From: Pseudocercospora fijiensis CIRAD86
Taxonomy: Eukaryota; Ascomycota; Dothideomycetes; Mycosphaerellales; Mycosphaerellaceae
DNA length: 64,000 nucleotides
Assembly: GCF_000340215.1 (NCBI RefSeq)
Contig: NW_006921534.1
Coordinates: forward strand, 6,588,382 to 6,652,381
Direction: 5' to 3'
Shown: piece after piece, positions 51,858 through 62,260 of the stretch
How positions within the stretch are numbered: the first letter of the stretch is position 1
How the letters are laid out: every line of letters starts with the position of its first letter
Program-made: the position numbers and the translations under genes
Notes under the pieces: generated by a model
What the model was told of the DNA's origin: nothing
Databases searched by the model: none
What the model saw: only the letters and a program-made list of their open reading frames with translations

Positions 51858-53281
51858 ATAAGGTCCGCACCCGTATAAGCGTCGTAATAAATATAGCTAC
51901 TACGAAGTACCTAGAAGCCTATCGCGACTAGTTTCCCCCTAACTAAGCGCCTAAGAAGCGAGATATTATCGAGAAGATATAAGCGAGCGACGAGGCATTT
52001 AATCGTAAAGCATCTATACGCTTAGCTATATCGACTCTTAGTCTACGCCCTAAGTACCGCCTACCGATTATCGTCTACCTACCGAATAGTCTTACGGCTT
52101 AGCTTACTAATACCGGTATATACTTCTACAATCTAGATAGTAACCGTTCTAAGTATATCTATATATATACATTCTATTTACTCGGTATTAAGAAGAATTA
52201 GCGAGATAATTAGTTTGCCGAGTCTATACCTATCCCTACGAACCTCGAGGCTCTAAAGAGTTAGTTAGCCTCCTAGAGCGGCGATAATAAACAAACATCG
52301 CGAAATCTAGTACTTACTACCTACTAAGCACTATCTAGATAGATCCTCGAGGTCGGATAGACCGTTAGGGTCTCTAAGAAGTACACTATAGCTTATAACG
52401 AAGATAATAAGGACGCCGATAGCTAAGCGGGCGATATCTTAGACGACGAGGATAGAGGCACTACGCTTACTAACCTCTAGTAGGCGGAGCTTATAATATT
52501 AAACGTCCTACTTATCCTAGAAGACTCGTTCTCTCTTATCGCGGCCGACGAGGGTTATACGGTAGGCAACCCTAAGGCAAACTAGACCGACGTACTATAT
52601 AAGTTGTATCCGTAGAATAGTATAGCTATTATCTCGGCTACGGTTATTCGTAACTACGTATATAATATAGTATCGATTGTCCGCTTTAGTTAGCGCTAAG
52701 TTAAGAACCTCCTAGATTTAGGTTCTAGTATTAAGAAGAATAGCCTAGACGTCGAGGAATATAGACGTCTATCTTATAAGTTCGAGACACTCTACGACCG
52801 TAACTAGAGTAAGATTCTAGATACCCTATATAGGCTTATAGGCTGCCCGAATCTCCTACTTAACCGGTACTACTTAGCCGCGCTCTATCCTAAAGCGATC
52901 TATAAGGCGATAGGTAGTACGGCTAATGTCGGCTTTATAATGCTACTATTTCTAAGTCTAGTCTAAATCCGCTGTATTAAGGGCTAAATACTTATAGCGA
53001 ATAGCGTCGACTATCGTATTAGCGCCGATATCCTACTTATATACTTCTATAATATCGAGATTCGTATAGACGATACTAGCTATACGATCTATAATATAGC
53101 CTATAGGTAGTTTACTAATATAGTAGAGACTAAGCGTCTCTATACTATAGACGAAGACGATAAGACCGGTTACGCTACTAGCCTACGCCGTTAGCTTATA
53201 CTAACCTCTAACAACCCTATTAGCTCGGTTATACTAAGACGCCGCTTAGATACGAGTGCTAAGCTTATTAACTTACTATAA

Positions 53282-53377
53282 GTTTTCTAAAACTTTAGGT
53301 ATATACCTTTTTTAGCTACGGTTTAGGTATATACCTAAAGTTTCTATAATTTAGACATTACTAACCTTTTATTATAG
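53282..53377 (+). other. Intron 3 of #3 with family-2 palindrome
   Basis: The exon ends INLLQ. The 5' site GTTTTC is unusual, and the 3' side is CATTACTAACCTTTTATTATAG-like. The position equals intron 2 of #1, #2 and the intron of #0. It contains two TAGGTATATACC-type palindromes. Confidence 0.65.
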
Positions 53378-54489
53378 GACTAATAGCTCTATCGACCCTT
53401 TTACGTATATTTATATATCGCTTAAGGGTAACCTCTAGACGCTGCCGCCCTCCGATCGATTTAGCTACCTTAACTTCCTCTACCGCCTATCGCCGAAGTA
53501 TTATACCTTCCTAGAGATCTTCTATAACGTCGTACTTATCTAGTTACTAAAACTCGTAGTCTAAGCCTACGAACCTATCTCTCTCTTAATTATCGAGGCT
53601 ATATACGGCCTACTCTAGATCGAATATATTATAATTTGCGCTAGTATTAGCAATCGTAGCCGCGTCTTAGCCGAGCGCGCTTTCCTAAACGACCCTAACG
53701 TTCGCGTTATAATTATATCGTCGCGTATAGGCGCCGAGTCCGCTAACTACTAGAAGGTAGCTCGCTATATAGTTATACTCGACGCCGTCTCGTTTTGTAT
53801 TAAGCTTTAAGCTAGCGGTCGACTTTACCGTATAGGCTAAGAATACGATATAACGGTCTATACCTTAAATATCGACGAAACTATCGATTAGGCCTTATAG
53901 TATAAGTACGAAGTGTAGTTTCTTAAGCAGATTCGCTCTACCTATATCCTTAGCCCGGAAGATATAGAGGTTATTATACGAGACTATCTATTCTAAAATA
54001 ATAATACTAAATAGCGCAAGAACGACGCCGCGGAGGCGCTAACTAGTCTCGTTCGAGAGTCTATCGAGACGCGTATCTATACGGTTATAGCCGACGCCCT
54101 ACTACGTACTATATATAGCGTACGCTCCCCTCGTACTAACGTCTCTTAGTGCGATATTAAGGATCCTATAGCGAAGAACCTATTACCTAACGAGACGCTA
54201 TACTATTTAGTATATAGTAGCGCGGTTGCCTATAAGGTTATCGAATAGGTCTAGGAGAAGAGTAACCTAGATAACTACCCTAATCTCGTTAACGAGGACC
54301 TAGACCCCGCCGAAGTAGATAAGCTTAACGTTAAGCTAGTCGCTAAGTACGTCGAGGACCGCTAGTACCTCTAGCGTAAGACTAGGCCCTTAGTTGTCGA
54401 CTAAGATAAGGTTAATAGACTCGTATAGTATTGCGCCGACTAGCTTATACGTATAGATACCGCAAAGCTAGCGTACTTAAGTAGAACCG

Positions 54490-54598
54490 GTATATTCTAC
54501 TATTAAAACTTTAAGCGTATACCTATTATTATACTCTTTAGGTATATACCTAAAGTTTCTTCTAAATATTTCCGAGTTAATACTAATAATAATTATAG
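54490..54598 (+). other. Intron 4 of #3 with family-2 palindrome
   Basis: GTATAT at the 5' end and TACTAATAATAATTATAG at the 3' end (109 bp), with AACTTTAAGCGTATACC and TTAGGTATATACCTAAAG inside. Confidence 0.6.
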
Positions 54599-55580
54599 AC
54601 ATCGTATCCTAGTTCTACCGCTAGGTCGACTCGCTATCCGACTATATCTTTAACGGCCTTACCTACGTAGTAGAGTAGGATAGTATAGTAGTCTCTCTAT
54701 AGCTTCGATAAAAGAGATCTCCGTTCTCCTTAATATAGACTATCCCTCCTATAGAAGATAACGAAGAGTAGCCGCCTTAGAAGCCTAACCTATTATCCCT
54801 TAGCGAGGAGGTTAAGAATAGTATTATTAATAGCAAGTAGAACGAATTAGTTACCGCGGTAAACTAGAAACTAAACGCTATAAAGCCGACCGACCTAGCC
54901 CGCGCTAAGGTTCGAAAGAGTCTACGCGAGCTTTAGAGCCTTATTAGAGAGTAGGAGGACTATAAGGATTAACTAATAGTATTTAAGGTACGCTAGATAG
55001 AGAAGGTAGCCGTAGCGTAGAAGAAAGCTTATATATTACTACCGCCGCTAGATAGTCCTCTACTATCTCTATCGCTACCTCTACCTCCCCTATCTCTAGG
55101 TACGGCAAACGGCGATCTACTACTTCCTCTATCTCCGAGCCCGCGGCTAGCTATAGTTAACGATAATCTACTACGTAATCCTTCGCCGTCTCTAAGTGTT
55201 AACGATAATCTACTACGTAATCCTTCGCTATCTTTAAGTAATAGCGAACTTACTAATTACTTAGATATACTACCTACTCCTCTACCTACTCCCTTATCCG
55301 GACCCCTAGAGCCGACCGCTTAAGAGATCGCTACTACTATCTCGAATACTAGAGGTCTACGTAACAAGTTTATTATTATAAACCTACATAGTTCGCTACC
55401 CGTACCTAATAGTATCCGGGCGGCTAGCGAGATAACGTTCGTAGCTAGATTCGATCGGTTAAGTATATAAGAGCGAGTTCGGGCGTATAATTACCTATAG
55501 GATCTATCGGGCGGTAGTTACTAAAAGCAAGGTAAGAACCTATTTAATAAGTAGTAGAGTATTCGGTAATATAGTTATCG

Positions 55581-55897
55581 GTAATATAGTTAAAGCTAGT
55601 TCGTAGTAGTAGATATCTCTCCTTTTCTATATTATATATATATATATCTACTAGTTAGTAGCTTAGGGTAGAAATACGTCTATAGCAATAAAAGTTTAGG
55701 TATATACCTAAAGTCTCTTCCTATACTAACGTAGTATTAAAGTATCTATCTTAAAAAATATATATATTGTCTATATTAGCGAAAGTTTAGGTATATACTA
55801 AAAGTTTCTCCCTCTACTAATATAGTATTAAAGTATCTAATATATATATATAATAGCTAGTTAGTTGAAAATTGTCTATAGCTATATACGAATGCGT
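55581..55897. other. Region downstream of #3 with two family-2 palindromes
   Basis: AAGTTTAGGTATATACCTAA at 55,690 and a diverged copy at 55,784 (TTTAGGTATATACTAAAAG). They share flanks (AGTATTAAAGTATCTA), so this is an approximately 95-bp duplication. No gene was seen. Confidence 0.55.
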
Positions 55898-56395
55898 TTA
55901 GTATATAGCTCGCGTTCGAGATATAGCTCGCCGTCGCTTATAAGACGTTACGTTCGAAATACGGCGAGATATCGCGTTTAAGATATAGCTCGCTATCGCC
56001 TTCGAGATATCGCGTTTAAGATGTCCGCTATCGCTTACGAGACGTCGTATTCGAGATTTCCGCTCTCGCCTACGAGACGTCGTATTCGAGATATCGTATC
56101 CGAGATATCGTATTCGAGATATCGCTCGCTATCGCGTTCGAGATATTATATCCGAGATATCGTATTCGAGATATCGCGTTTAAGATATCGCTCGCTATCG
56201 CGTTTAAGATATCGTATTTTAGATATCGCATTCGAGATATCGCTCGCTATCGCCTTCGAGATATCGCGTTCGAGATACGGCTCGCTATCGCGGTTCGAGA
56301 TATCGTATTTTAGATATCGTATTTTAGATATCGTATTTAAGATAGGGCTATGCCTTTAAGATATTACGTTCGAGATATAGCTCGCTATCGCCCCC
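55898..56395. repeat. 24-bp satellite, block 1
   Basis: Diverged tandem copies of GATATAGCTCGCTATCGCCT plus TCGA, mixed with 12-bp half units (TTCGAGATATCG). The open frame across it reflects the repeat and is not a gene. Confidence 0.8.
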
Positions 56396-56489
56396 TTTTA
56401 TTATAGTAGCTACCTAGAAAGTACCGATAAGTCTTATAAGCTAGCTGCTATACTATAAAGTAATATCGGATTTAAGTTACCTTAGTAGT

Positions 56490-56605
56490 AAGTCGCCTAG
56501 GTCGCCTAGGTCGCCTAGGACGCCTAGTATACCTAGGACGCCTAGTATACCTAGGATGCCTAGGACGCCTAGGTCGCCTAGGACGCCTAAGTCGCCTAGT
56601 TAGCC
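56490..56605. repeat. 10-bp CCTAGG repeat
   Basis: About 11 tandem copies of GTCGCCTAG(G) or GACGCCTAG, each centred on a CCTAGG palindrome. Confidence 0.85.
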
Positions 56606-57189
56606 GCCTATTTAGCTATATAACGTAATATCTTAGGGACTCCTATAGAGGCCGTATATAGTAGAATAATATATTATATATTAATATATAAATAACGGGA
56701 CTATACTAAACTATATATACGTATATACGGACGATAGTAAGCGAGATATATAGAGTCGTAGAATAGATCCGAGTAGTAGGAAGGAACTAGAAGGTAGGGA
56801 AGAGCTAGAAGAAATATATTTGCTTAAGAGCGGTTAAACGAGTTCGTATACGCGCGCTACGTAAGTCGGCTAGGAAATAAAGGTACTACGAGATAGCGAA
56901 TAAGCGGGATACGCGCGCGCGCTTAGCGCGTAAGAAAGGACCTAAAGGTAGAGGTTTACTAAGAAGCTAGTAAGTAGGATATATATACTTACGCTTATAC
57001 GTCGGATATACTAGATAGTAGAAGACTAAGGAAGGGGCTCTCCTTCTAAGGTACCTTTCTTTCTTTCTTCGTAGTTCGTCTTATATAGATAGTAGCTATA
57101 TTAATTTAGTGCTCCCTTTAGTTTAGTTTAAAGTTTCGTATATATTCTTACTACTTAGCTACTAACCCTTATACCTTCGTTAATAAAAT
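56606..57189. other. Non-coding subtelomeric spacer
   Basis: No coherent frame. The strand is purine-rich (AGAAGCTAGTAAGTAGG, AGGAAGGAACTAGAAGG), with a CGCGCGCGCTTAGCGCG patch at 56,914. Nothing recognised. Confidence 0.4.
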
Positions 57190-57375
57190 ATTATATTCGG
57201 GATACGGCTCGCTTTCGCCTTTAGGATATAGCTCGCTTTCGCCTTCGGGATGCGGCTCGCTTTCGCCTTTAGGATATAGCTCGCTTTCGCTTTTAGGATA
57301 TAGCTCGCTTTCGGGATACGGCTCGCTCCTAAATTTCGGAAAGCGGCTCGCCCCCGGATTTCGGAAAGCGGCTCG
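57190..57375. repeat. 24-bp satellite, block 2
   Basis: Tandem GGATATAGCTCGCTTTCGCC plus TTTA, later degenerating to CGGAAAGCGGCTCGC. It is related to block 1 at 55,898 (GATATAGCTCGCT(A/T)TCGCC shared). Confidence 0.8.
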
Positions 57376-57487
57376 CTCTTAGGTATTAGAAAGTAGGGCT
57401 TACCTCGGTATTCGACCCGCTCTCGGATATATCTCGGATCCGGCTCTAACTCGGTTAATTTTAGACTTTAGTTTTTATATCCTAGTA

Positions 57488-57535
57488 TTAGTATCGGCAT
57501 CGGTATCGGGGTCGGGGTCGGGTCGGGGTTAGACC
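57488..57535. repeat. GGGGTC/ATCGGT simple repeat
   Basis: Short tandem hexamers (ATCGGCATCGGTATCGGGG then TCGGGGTCGGGTCGGGG) lead into the telomeric tract. Confidence 0.7.
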
Positions 57536-57538
57536 GGT

Positions 57539-57562
57539 TTTAGGGTTAGGGTTAGGGTTAGG
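57539..57562 (+). repeat. Interstitial telomeric tract (TTAGGG), tract 1
   Basis: Three full TTAGGG units plus TTAGG, directly abutting AACAGCTTTACTC, the left end of the X module. G-rich strand reads rightwards. Confidence 0.95.
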
Positions 57563-59060
57563 AACAGCTTTACTCTAAATAAAGCCGCAAAAGAATAGGA
57601 ATAAGAATGAGTTTATAGAGTCCTAAATAAACACAAAGCAGTCCTACTACTCTTATAGAAACAAAGAAGTAGTTTCGCCTATTAGATACTCTTTAGGGAC
57701 TATATAGGCTTATCTCTATATATCTACTCGTCGCGTAGAGTTAGATTACCCCGACGGCGTAATATTAGGCCGTTAGATAGCTATAATACCGTCGGATAGA
57801 CGTATAGCCGTTAGGTAGCGATCTTTCCGCGTCCCGGTAAGATTAGGGCTAAACTACCGTTGCCTACTTTAGGTAGGTGTAATTTCGGCAGTTGTTTTTA
57901 GCTCAGATCCTTCCGGGAAGGACTAGTTCCGGTTCCAGACTCGTACGGGGAAGCGTACGGGTCCGGGAACGCTTAGTTCCGGTCCTCGGTACCTCGGTGC
58001 CTTTGTAGGGCGGCGTAGTAAGTAGAGTAGATCTATACGGAGGGGTCTTTCCTCTATTAGCCCTTTAATTCAGCCTAGTATCTATAGATTATAGGTTGAT
58101 ATACATCGTTAAAAGCCTCTTGCGCGGTATATTCTCCTTATACGTATCTACCTAGTGCCTAGATTAACTAGAGCCTAGGTAAATAGCTAAGGTCTACTCT
58201 TAGAAGGAAGGAGAAAGGGGTTGTAAGAGGTTTTAAGTTCTGTCTATCTCGCTACAAATAGGGTATACCTCCCTATTACTAGGGGCAGTATAGGTCCTAA
58301 TCTATAGGCTCTATTCTACTCCTCTATAGATAGTAATCTAATAGTAGGGTAGGGAATCGACTATTAATATCGTCTAAGAATGTTTTAGATAGGGAGGGTT
58401 TCGAGGCGAACCTCTCACTGTCCCTATTGCCTATACTAGTTCTTAGATGTCAATTTGTACCTCTATCCCTCTCTATTCGAGGGTATAGTGGTCTTATATT
58501 CTACTTCTCTTAATTCCGTTAAGAGTTAAAATGTTTATAGTAGGTATCTCGTTCGAGATAGCTATATCTCGACTCCTAGTCATCTCTCGGCAAAACCGAG
58601 TTCAGATTCGGAATCAGCGGAAAAAATAGGCCTATTTTCGATATCAAACGTCCAAATTCCGGGGAACTTCCGGGGGGGTCCCCGGACGAGGGCGGACGAG
58701 CTCGTCTACCCTCGTCCGCTCGTCTACCCTCGTCCGCTCGTCCGATTAGGAAAATGGAAACGCAGATTTCTCGGTCATCTAACGCCGCCTGCTAAAAAGT
58801 AGAACGGTTTTAGAATCGTCGAGTCGTCTACTTTCAGATAATATAAAAATATCTACTACTTCTAGGGGGGTACCCTGTCGTGCTGTAAAAAACAGCCCGC
58901 AGGGGGGGGCCCCTAGACTAGAATACAAGTAGTCTATCGCTAAAAGCGAATATCTAGTCGTCGTATATAGATCTAATTACTACTTGAGGTAATAATGAGT
59001 ATATCTAGTGTAATATCTCTTATAAATAACGTCTTTTACCTACTTTAATAGGTATAGACG
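57563..59060. mobile_element. X module, copy 1 (telomere-bounded, non-coding)
   Basis: About 1.5 kb bounded by TTAGGG tracts on both sides and repeated at 62,261 with only scattered transitions. It has no long frame on either strand. Its left end can fold as an 8-bp stem (CAGCTTTA with TAAAGCCG, 7-nt loop) right beside the telomeric tract. It also contains GCTCGTC-type short repeats at 58,679-58,742 and a G-run hairpin at 58,863-58,915 (CTGTAAAAAACAG inside GGGGGG/CCCC). It could be the long 3' UTR of the Penelope-like element or a separate telomere-associated sequence. Confidence 0.75.
58679..58742. repeat. CTCGTCCG/CGGACGAG short inverted and direct repeats in X
   Basis: CGGACGAGGGCGGACGAG faces repeated CTCGTCTACCCTCGTCCG units, giving a strong potential stem. 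It is conserved in X copy 2 (63,379-63,441). Confidence 0.7.
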
Positions 59061-59094
59061 GGCTAGGGTTAGGTTAGGGTTAGGGGTTAGGGTT
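59061..59094 (+). repeat. Telomeric tract 2
   Basis: GGGCTAGGGTTAGGTTAGGG followed by TTAGGGGTTAGGG: irregular TTAGGG repeats. It separates X from the reverse transcriptase part and is copied at 63,760. Confidence 0.9.
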
Positions 59095-62000
59095 TTGAAC
59101 CTAGTAACTATTCGACTAAGCGATAACCGTTTCCCTATAAGCCGAGATATCTAGTACTACGTATTCCCTTCTAGGAACCATCCTCGGAGTACAAGTATAG
59201 GTATACTTTCGGAGGGTATAGTCCCCTTCGAGAAGGGTCTAACTCGTACTTTATATAGTAGACCTATAGGTTTTCTACTACTATAGAGGGTACTCGATCG
59301 AAATCTTTCTCCTCTACCTCGTATACTCGCTATATTTCTACTATACTCGGTACTCAAACCCGTATATACCTAATGCCTAAAAGGCTATACCGTACTCGTT
59401 TACACTATATCGAAGCCTATCGCTAGGGTATCGAGAGTGTTGAGTCCTGTTCTAGGATTGTTAAGTTAGTCTTGTTAAAGAGGTCGTAGAAATTACGAGT
59501 TCTCTTTAAGCTAAGGAGGAAGCCTTTGCTAATCGAAGCCGGAAGCGTTATCTTAGCGTCGCGGCAGTTCTTTAGAAACTCCTAACTAAGCTGTGTAGTA
59601 CTAATGTATTCCTATACTGGATTATAATAAGACGGTAGTAGAGACTTGTCTTGTTTTACCTCTTGTGCCCTTGTATTACCTAGGGGTTTAGAGAACTAGT
59701 TTAAAAGCGTCTTCTTAGGATATCCTCTCCTAAGTAGGTTTGCGAAAAAGAACTTCTCTACGCTATAGAAGTCTAAGTCTTTTTAGCAAAGCGTACGTAT
59801 TCTAGTCCTTTCTGCTTTAACAAAGGCCGTCTTAACACTTTCGGGGTGTAACGAGGACTACGGGATATATATATACTTGTTTAGAAACTTACGATACATC
59901 GAAGTTACTAGCCTATTAGATTCGTTAAGCAGGAGCATATCTAGAAAGTGCGTACTTGTTTTCGAATGTTCCTAATTAATCGTTAGTCCTTTAATAACAA
60001 AGGCTGATTGTAGGCTAACAAGTTCTTCTTCTGTCCCTTTAAATAGTAAGAAGATATCGTCTATATAGCGTTTATAGAAGCGAATCTTCGGGTGTCTAGG
60101 GAGGAGAGCTCTTTCGAAAAAAGCACAGTATAGGTTTGCTACTACCGGGGCGCAGGACGTTCCTATAGCTAAACCACTTACTTGCTTAAAGATCTCTTTC
60201 TCGTAGCAGAAGAAGTTGTATTCTAAGACAAACTGTAATAAGCTTATAATAGAATCTACCGTATAGCCTTCTAAGTTAATGTCTAATTTCTATAAGAGGC
60301 TCTTATAGATTCGAATAGCATCTTTCGGGGGTATGTTTGTATACATAGCGCTTACATCGCCTGTTACAAAGTATACGCCTTCTAGGCTGTCTTAGTACTG
60401 TCGTATATCGTGAATAAAAGTCTTAGTCGAATCTAAGATCTACGGGTATTGCGGTAGTAGTTTCTAAAGGTAATAGTCTACTACTTCTAAGCATCGGCTT
60501 GTAATCCAACTGTAAGACGGGATAATAGGTCTAGAAGCTATCGGGTTCTTATGTATTTTTGGAATTACATAGAACCTTAGTAGCTCAGCAGTTGTCGTCT
60601 TAAGCTATTTCTCTATAGACGTAGGCTACTCGAATGCAAAGAGTAGTATTCTAAAATCTTCAAGGATCGGTTCTATTTCCTAGTCTAGGAGCTAGACGTA
60701 AGCATCGCTATTTTCTAAATGCTTACGGGCTTGTTCTATATACCAGGTCTTTGTCATTATCGCTAGGCCTAAGTTTTTATCGGTTACTTTCAATAGGTAC
60801 TCATTCCTACAAAGAAAGTCCAATATATCCTTAGTTTTGACTAGATGGAATGGCTTATTAGGTAGGTTCTTTGTCTGGTTTGTAAGCTAGGCTCTCGTTG
60901 CGCCTAGTGCTAAGTCTAGTTGGATATTCGCTAGCGGTGACTAGCCTAATTTGATATAGAACGTTAGGTTGTAGTCCCGGTCCGTTTGTCCTTTAAAGAA
61001 TAAGGCTAACCTAATCGTTCTTTCTACCTTTGTCTAGGCTTAAAGGGGCAGTTTTCTGTCTAATTTAGAGGCAAAGATGTATTTTCCGTTAAAGGACAAT
61101 CGCTGTTCGATATCTCGAGGTAGAGATACGCTAGGACATTTAAATATCTCGCATGTACTAAGCAATATACTGTCGAGGTATAATAAAGAGGAATTCAATA
61201 GTAAGTACTTTGCTTGAGTGTCTAAACTAGATATAAAAAACCGCCTAGGTAAAGAAGAAACGTCTAATAGTTTAAACCTATTAGACGAAGAGAGAATCTA
61301 CCTTATTTCTGCTTCTTTTGCTTCTTTCCTATCCCTTTTCCTTACCTTTCCTTCTTAGTTTTGACTAGTAGCTTTGCTTTCGTCTTTAGCTTAGGTTTGG
61401 GTTTAGTACCTTTAAGTCGTTAGTGTAGTACTTGAATTAGTACGTCTATACGAACCTCGTAGTTTAGTAGTTTGTTTTTTAAGTGCTTGCTGTACTGCTT
61501 CGGCAATCGTTGCTTTAATATCAAGCGTAGGCAGGTCTTTTATTGTCGTATCTGCCTTGCTTAAAGCAACTTGTTTCTGTACCCGAACTGTACGTTCTTT
61601 CGAGTACTTTACAAAGCCGAGACTTATTGCCTTTCTGCAAAGGTCGAGTCCGTGTTCTTTAATCTTATTAAGCTCGTTTGCGAAGACAGGGCTTAATATA
61701 AAGTGTCCCTCCTTGTTTGGATTCGGAGTTTGATAGACATCTTTAAGACGATTAAAGATCGTCTCTATCTCGGCCTAAGCTTTAATAGAGAGTTCTTTGT
61801 CTAATAGAAGGTATAGGAGTGATTCGTGCTCCTTTTTCTTTATCTGAATGCTTAGATTCAAGAACTCCTTCTATGTCTCGAACAAGGTATTCTTATAGGC
61901 GGTATTAAACGCCTAAAAGGTAGAGCTTATTGAGAATTCCTTCGATACCTACGTAGCTAGTATCTTTAGGCTACTAAAAATATGCGCCGGGAAGGTTCCC

Positions 62001-62241
62001 TTTGTATAGTAGTTCTCTAGGCTAGCTAGAGTTGTTTAGACGTTCTGTACTTTAATAGCAGTATCGAACGTTTCTTTTAACAAGATACCGAAGGAGGCTT
62101 GAAAGCTCTTCGGGATTACTCTTGTCAAATCCTGAATAGAGTTAGCTATCGAAATAGCGTCGTCTACTCCGGAAGCCGCCTTTAGTTTAGCACTAAGAAG
62201 GGGAAGAGAAACTACTAAATTCGGCATTGTTGTTTTTGTTC
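59095..62241 (-). mobile_element. Penelope-like retroelement, telomere-flanked
   Basis: A 3.15-kb segment between telomeric tracts 2 and 3. On the minus strand it has a 14-nt leader (AACAAAAACAACA before the ATG), the reverse transcriptase frame and about 260 nt of 3' region. Its 3' end faces the proximal TTAGGG tract, the orientation expected if a 3' overhang of the chromosome primed reverse transcription. No endonuclease domain was seen. Dinucleotide bias is much weaker than in the rest of the window, so it arrived later or escaped most RIP. Confidence 0.75.
59354..62227 (-). pseudogene. Penelope-like reverse transcriptase, 957 codons with RIP stops
   Basis: The start ATG at 62,227 begins MPNLVVSLPLLSAKLKAASG; the frame ends at TGA (59,356-59,354). 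About 30 in-frame TAA/TAG sit at Gln or Trp positions. The N-terminal 500 residues are helical with no recognised domain. RT motifs, all in the same frame: FYVIPKIHKNP (about residue 548), SRPIIPSWITSR, FVTGDVSAMYTNIPP (about 617), QVSGLAIGTSCAPVVANLY (about 678) and FYKRYIDDIFLLFKG (about 718). A Penelope-type thumb follows, with FLDMLLNE, SSLHPESVKTA and FFANLLRRGYPKK. These are signatures of Penelope-like RTs rather than LINE or LTR RTs. No GIY-YIG motif follows. It would act in the nucleus, extending chromosome ends by target-primed copying. Confidence 0.85.
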
Positions 62242-62260
62242 TAAGGGGGTTAGGGTTAGG
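62242..62260 (+). repeat. Telomeric tract 3
   Basis: TAAGGGGGTTAGGGTTAGG lies directly between the 5' end of the Penelope-like copy and the second X copy. Confidence 0.9.

Larger units (their letters stand above)
49377..55580 (+). pseudogene. SNF2-like helicase relic #3, five exons
   Basis: The start is inferred as ATA (former ATG) at 49,377 with AISSLLIPSARKRKLGTSPL. The helicase begins at SLQPQQVSSATYLKYIILSP, then ARFAIIGNNVSLGKTIQVLV (about 51,583-51,640; ADDxGLGKT with two G-to-A changes). Motif II is FSLIAADEGYTVGNP (about 52,530-52,570; DEGH to DEGY). The C-terminal lobe reads RVIIISSRIGAESANYQKVA and ASGRLYRIGQEYDITVYTLN (about 53,710-53,870). The tail is Pro/Ser-rich with a repeated NDNLLRNPS. 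About 1,860 codons. Four introns are visible, all with family-2 palindromes. SNF2 proteins are DNA translocases. It is a distant paralogue of #0-#2. Its 5' part is also present, truncated, at the end of unit A. Confidence 0.75.

Noticed and set aside
56021..56359. 112-codon frame rich in Arg, Ser and Tyr
   Set aside because: It is a translation of the 24-bp satellite.
57563..59060. Hammerhead ribozyme expected in Penelope-like elements
   Set aside because: I looked for CTGANGA followed by GAAA on both strands of X. Only partial matches such as CTGATTC were found. A covariance-model search would be decisive.
59157..59357. Open minus-strand frame just past the RT stop
   Set aside because: It is in a different frame from the RT and begins at its stop. 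It might be a C-terminal extension after a frameshift, but nothing supports it.
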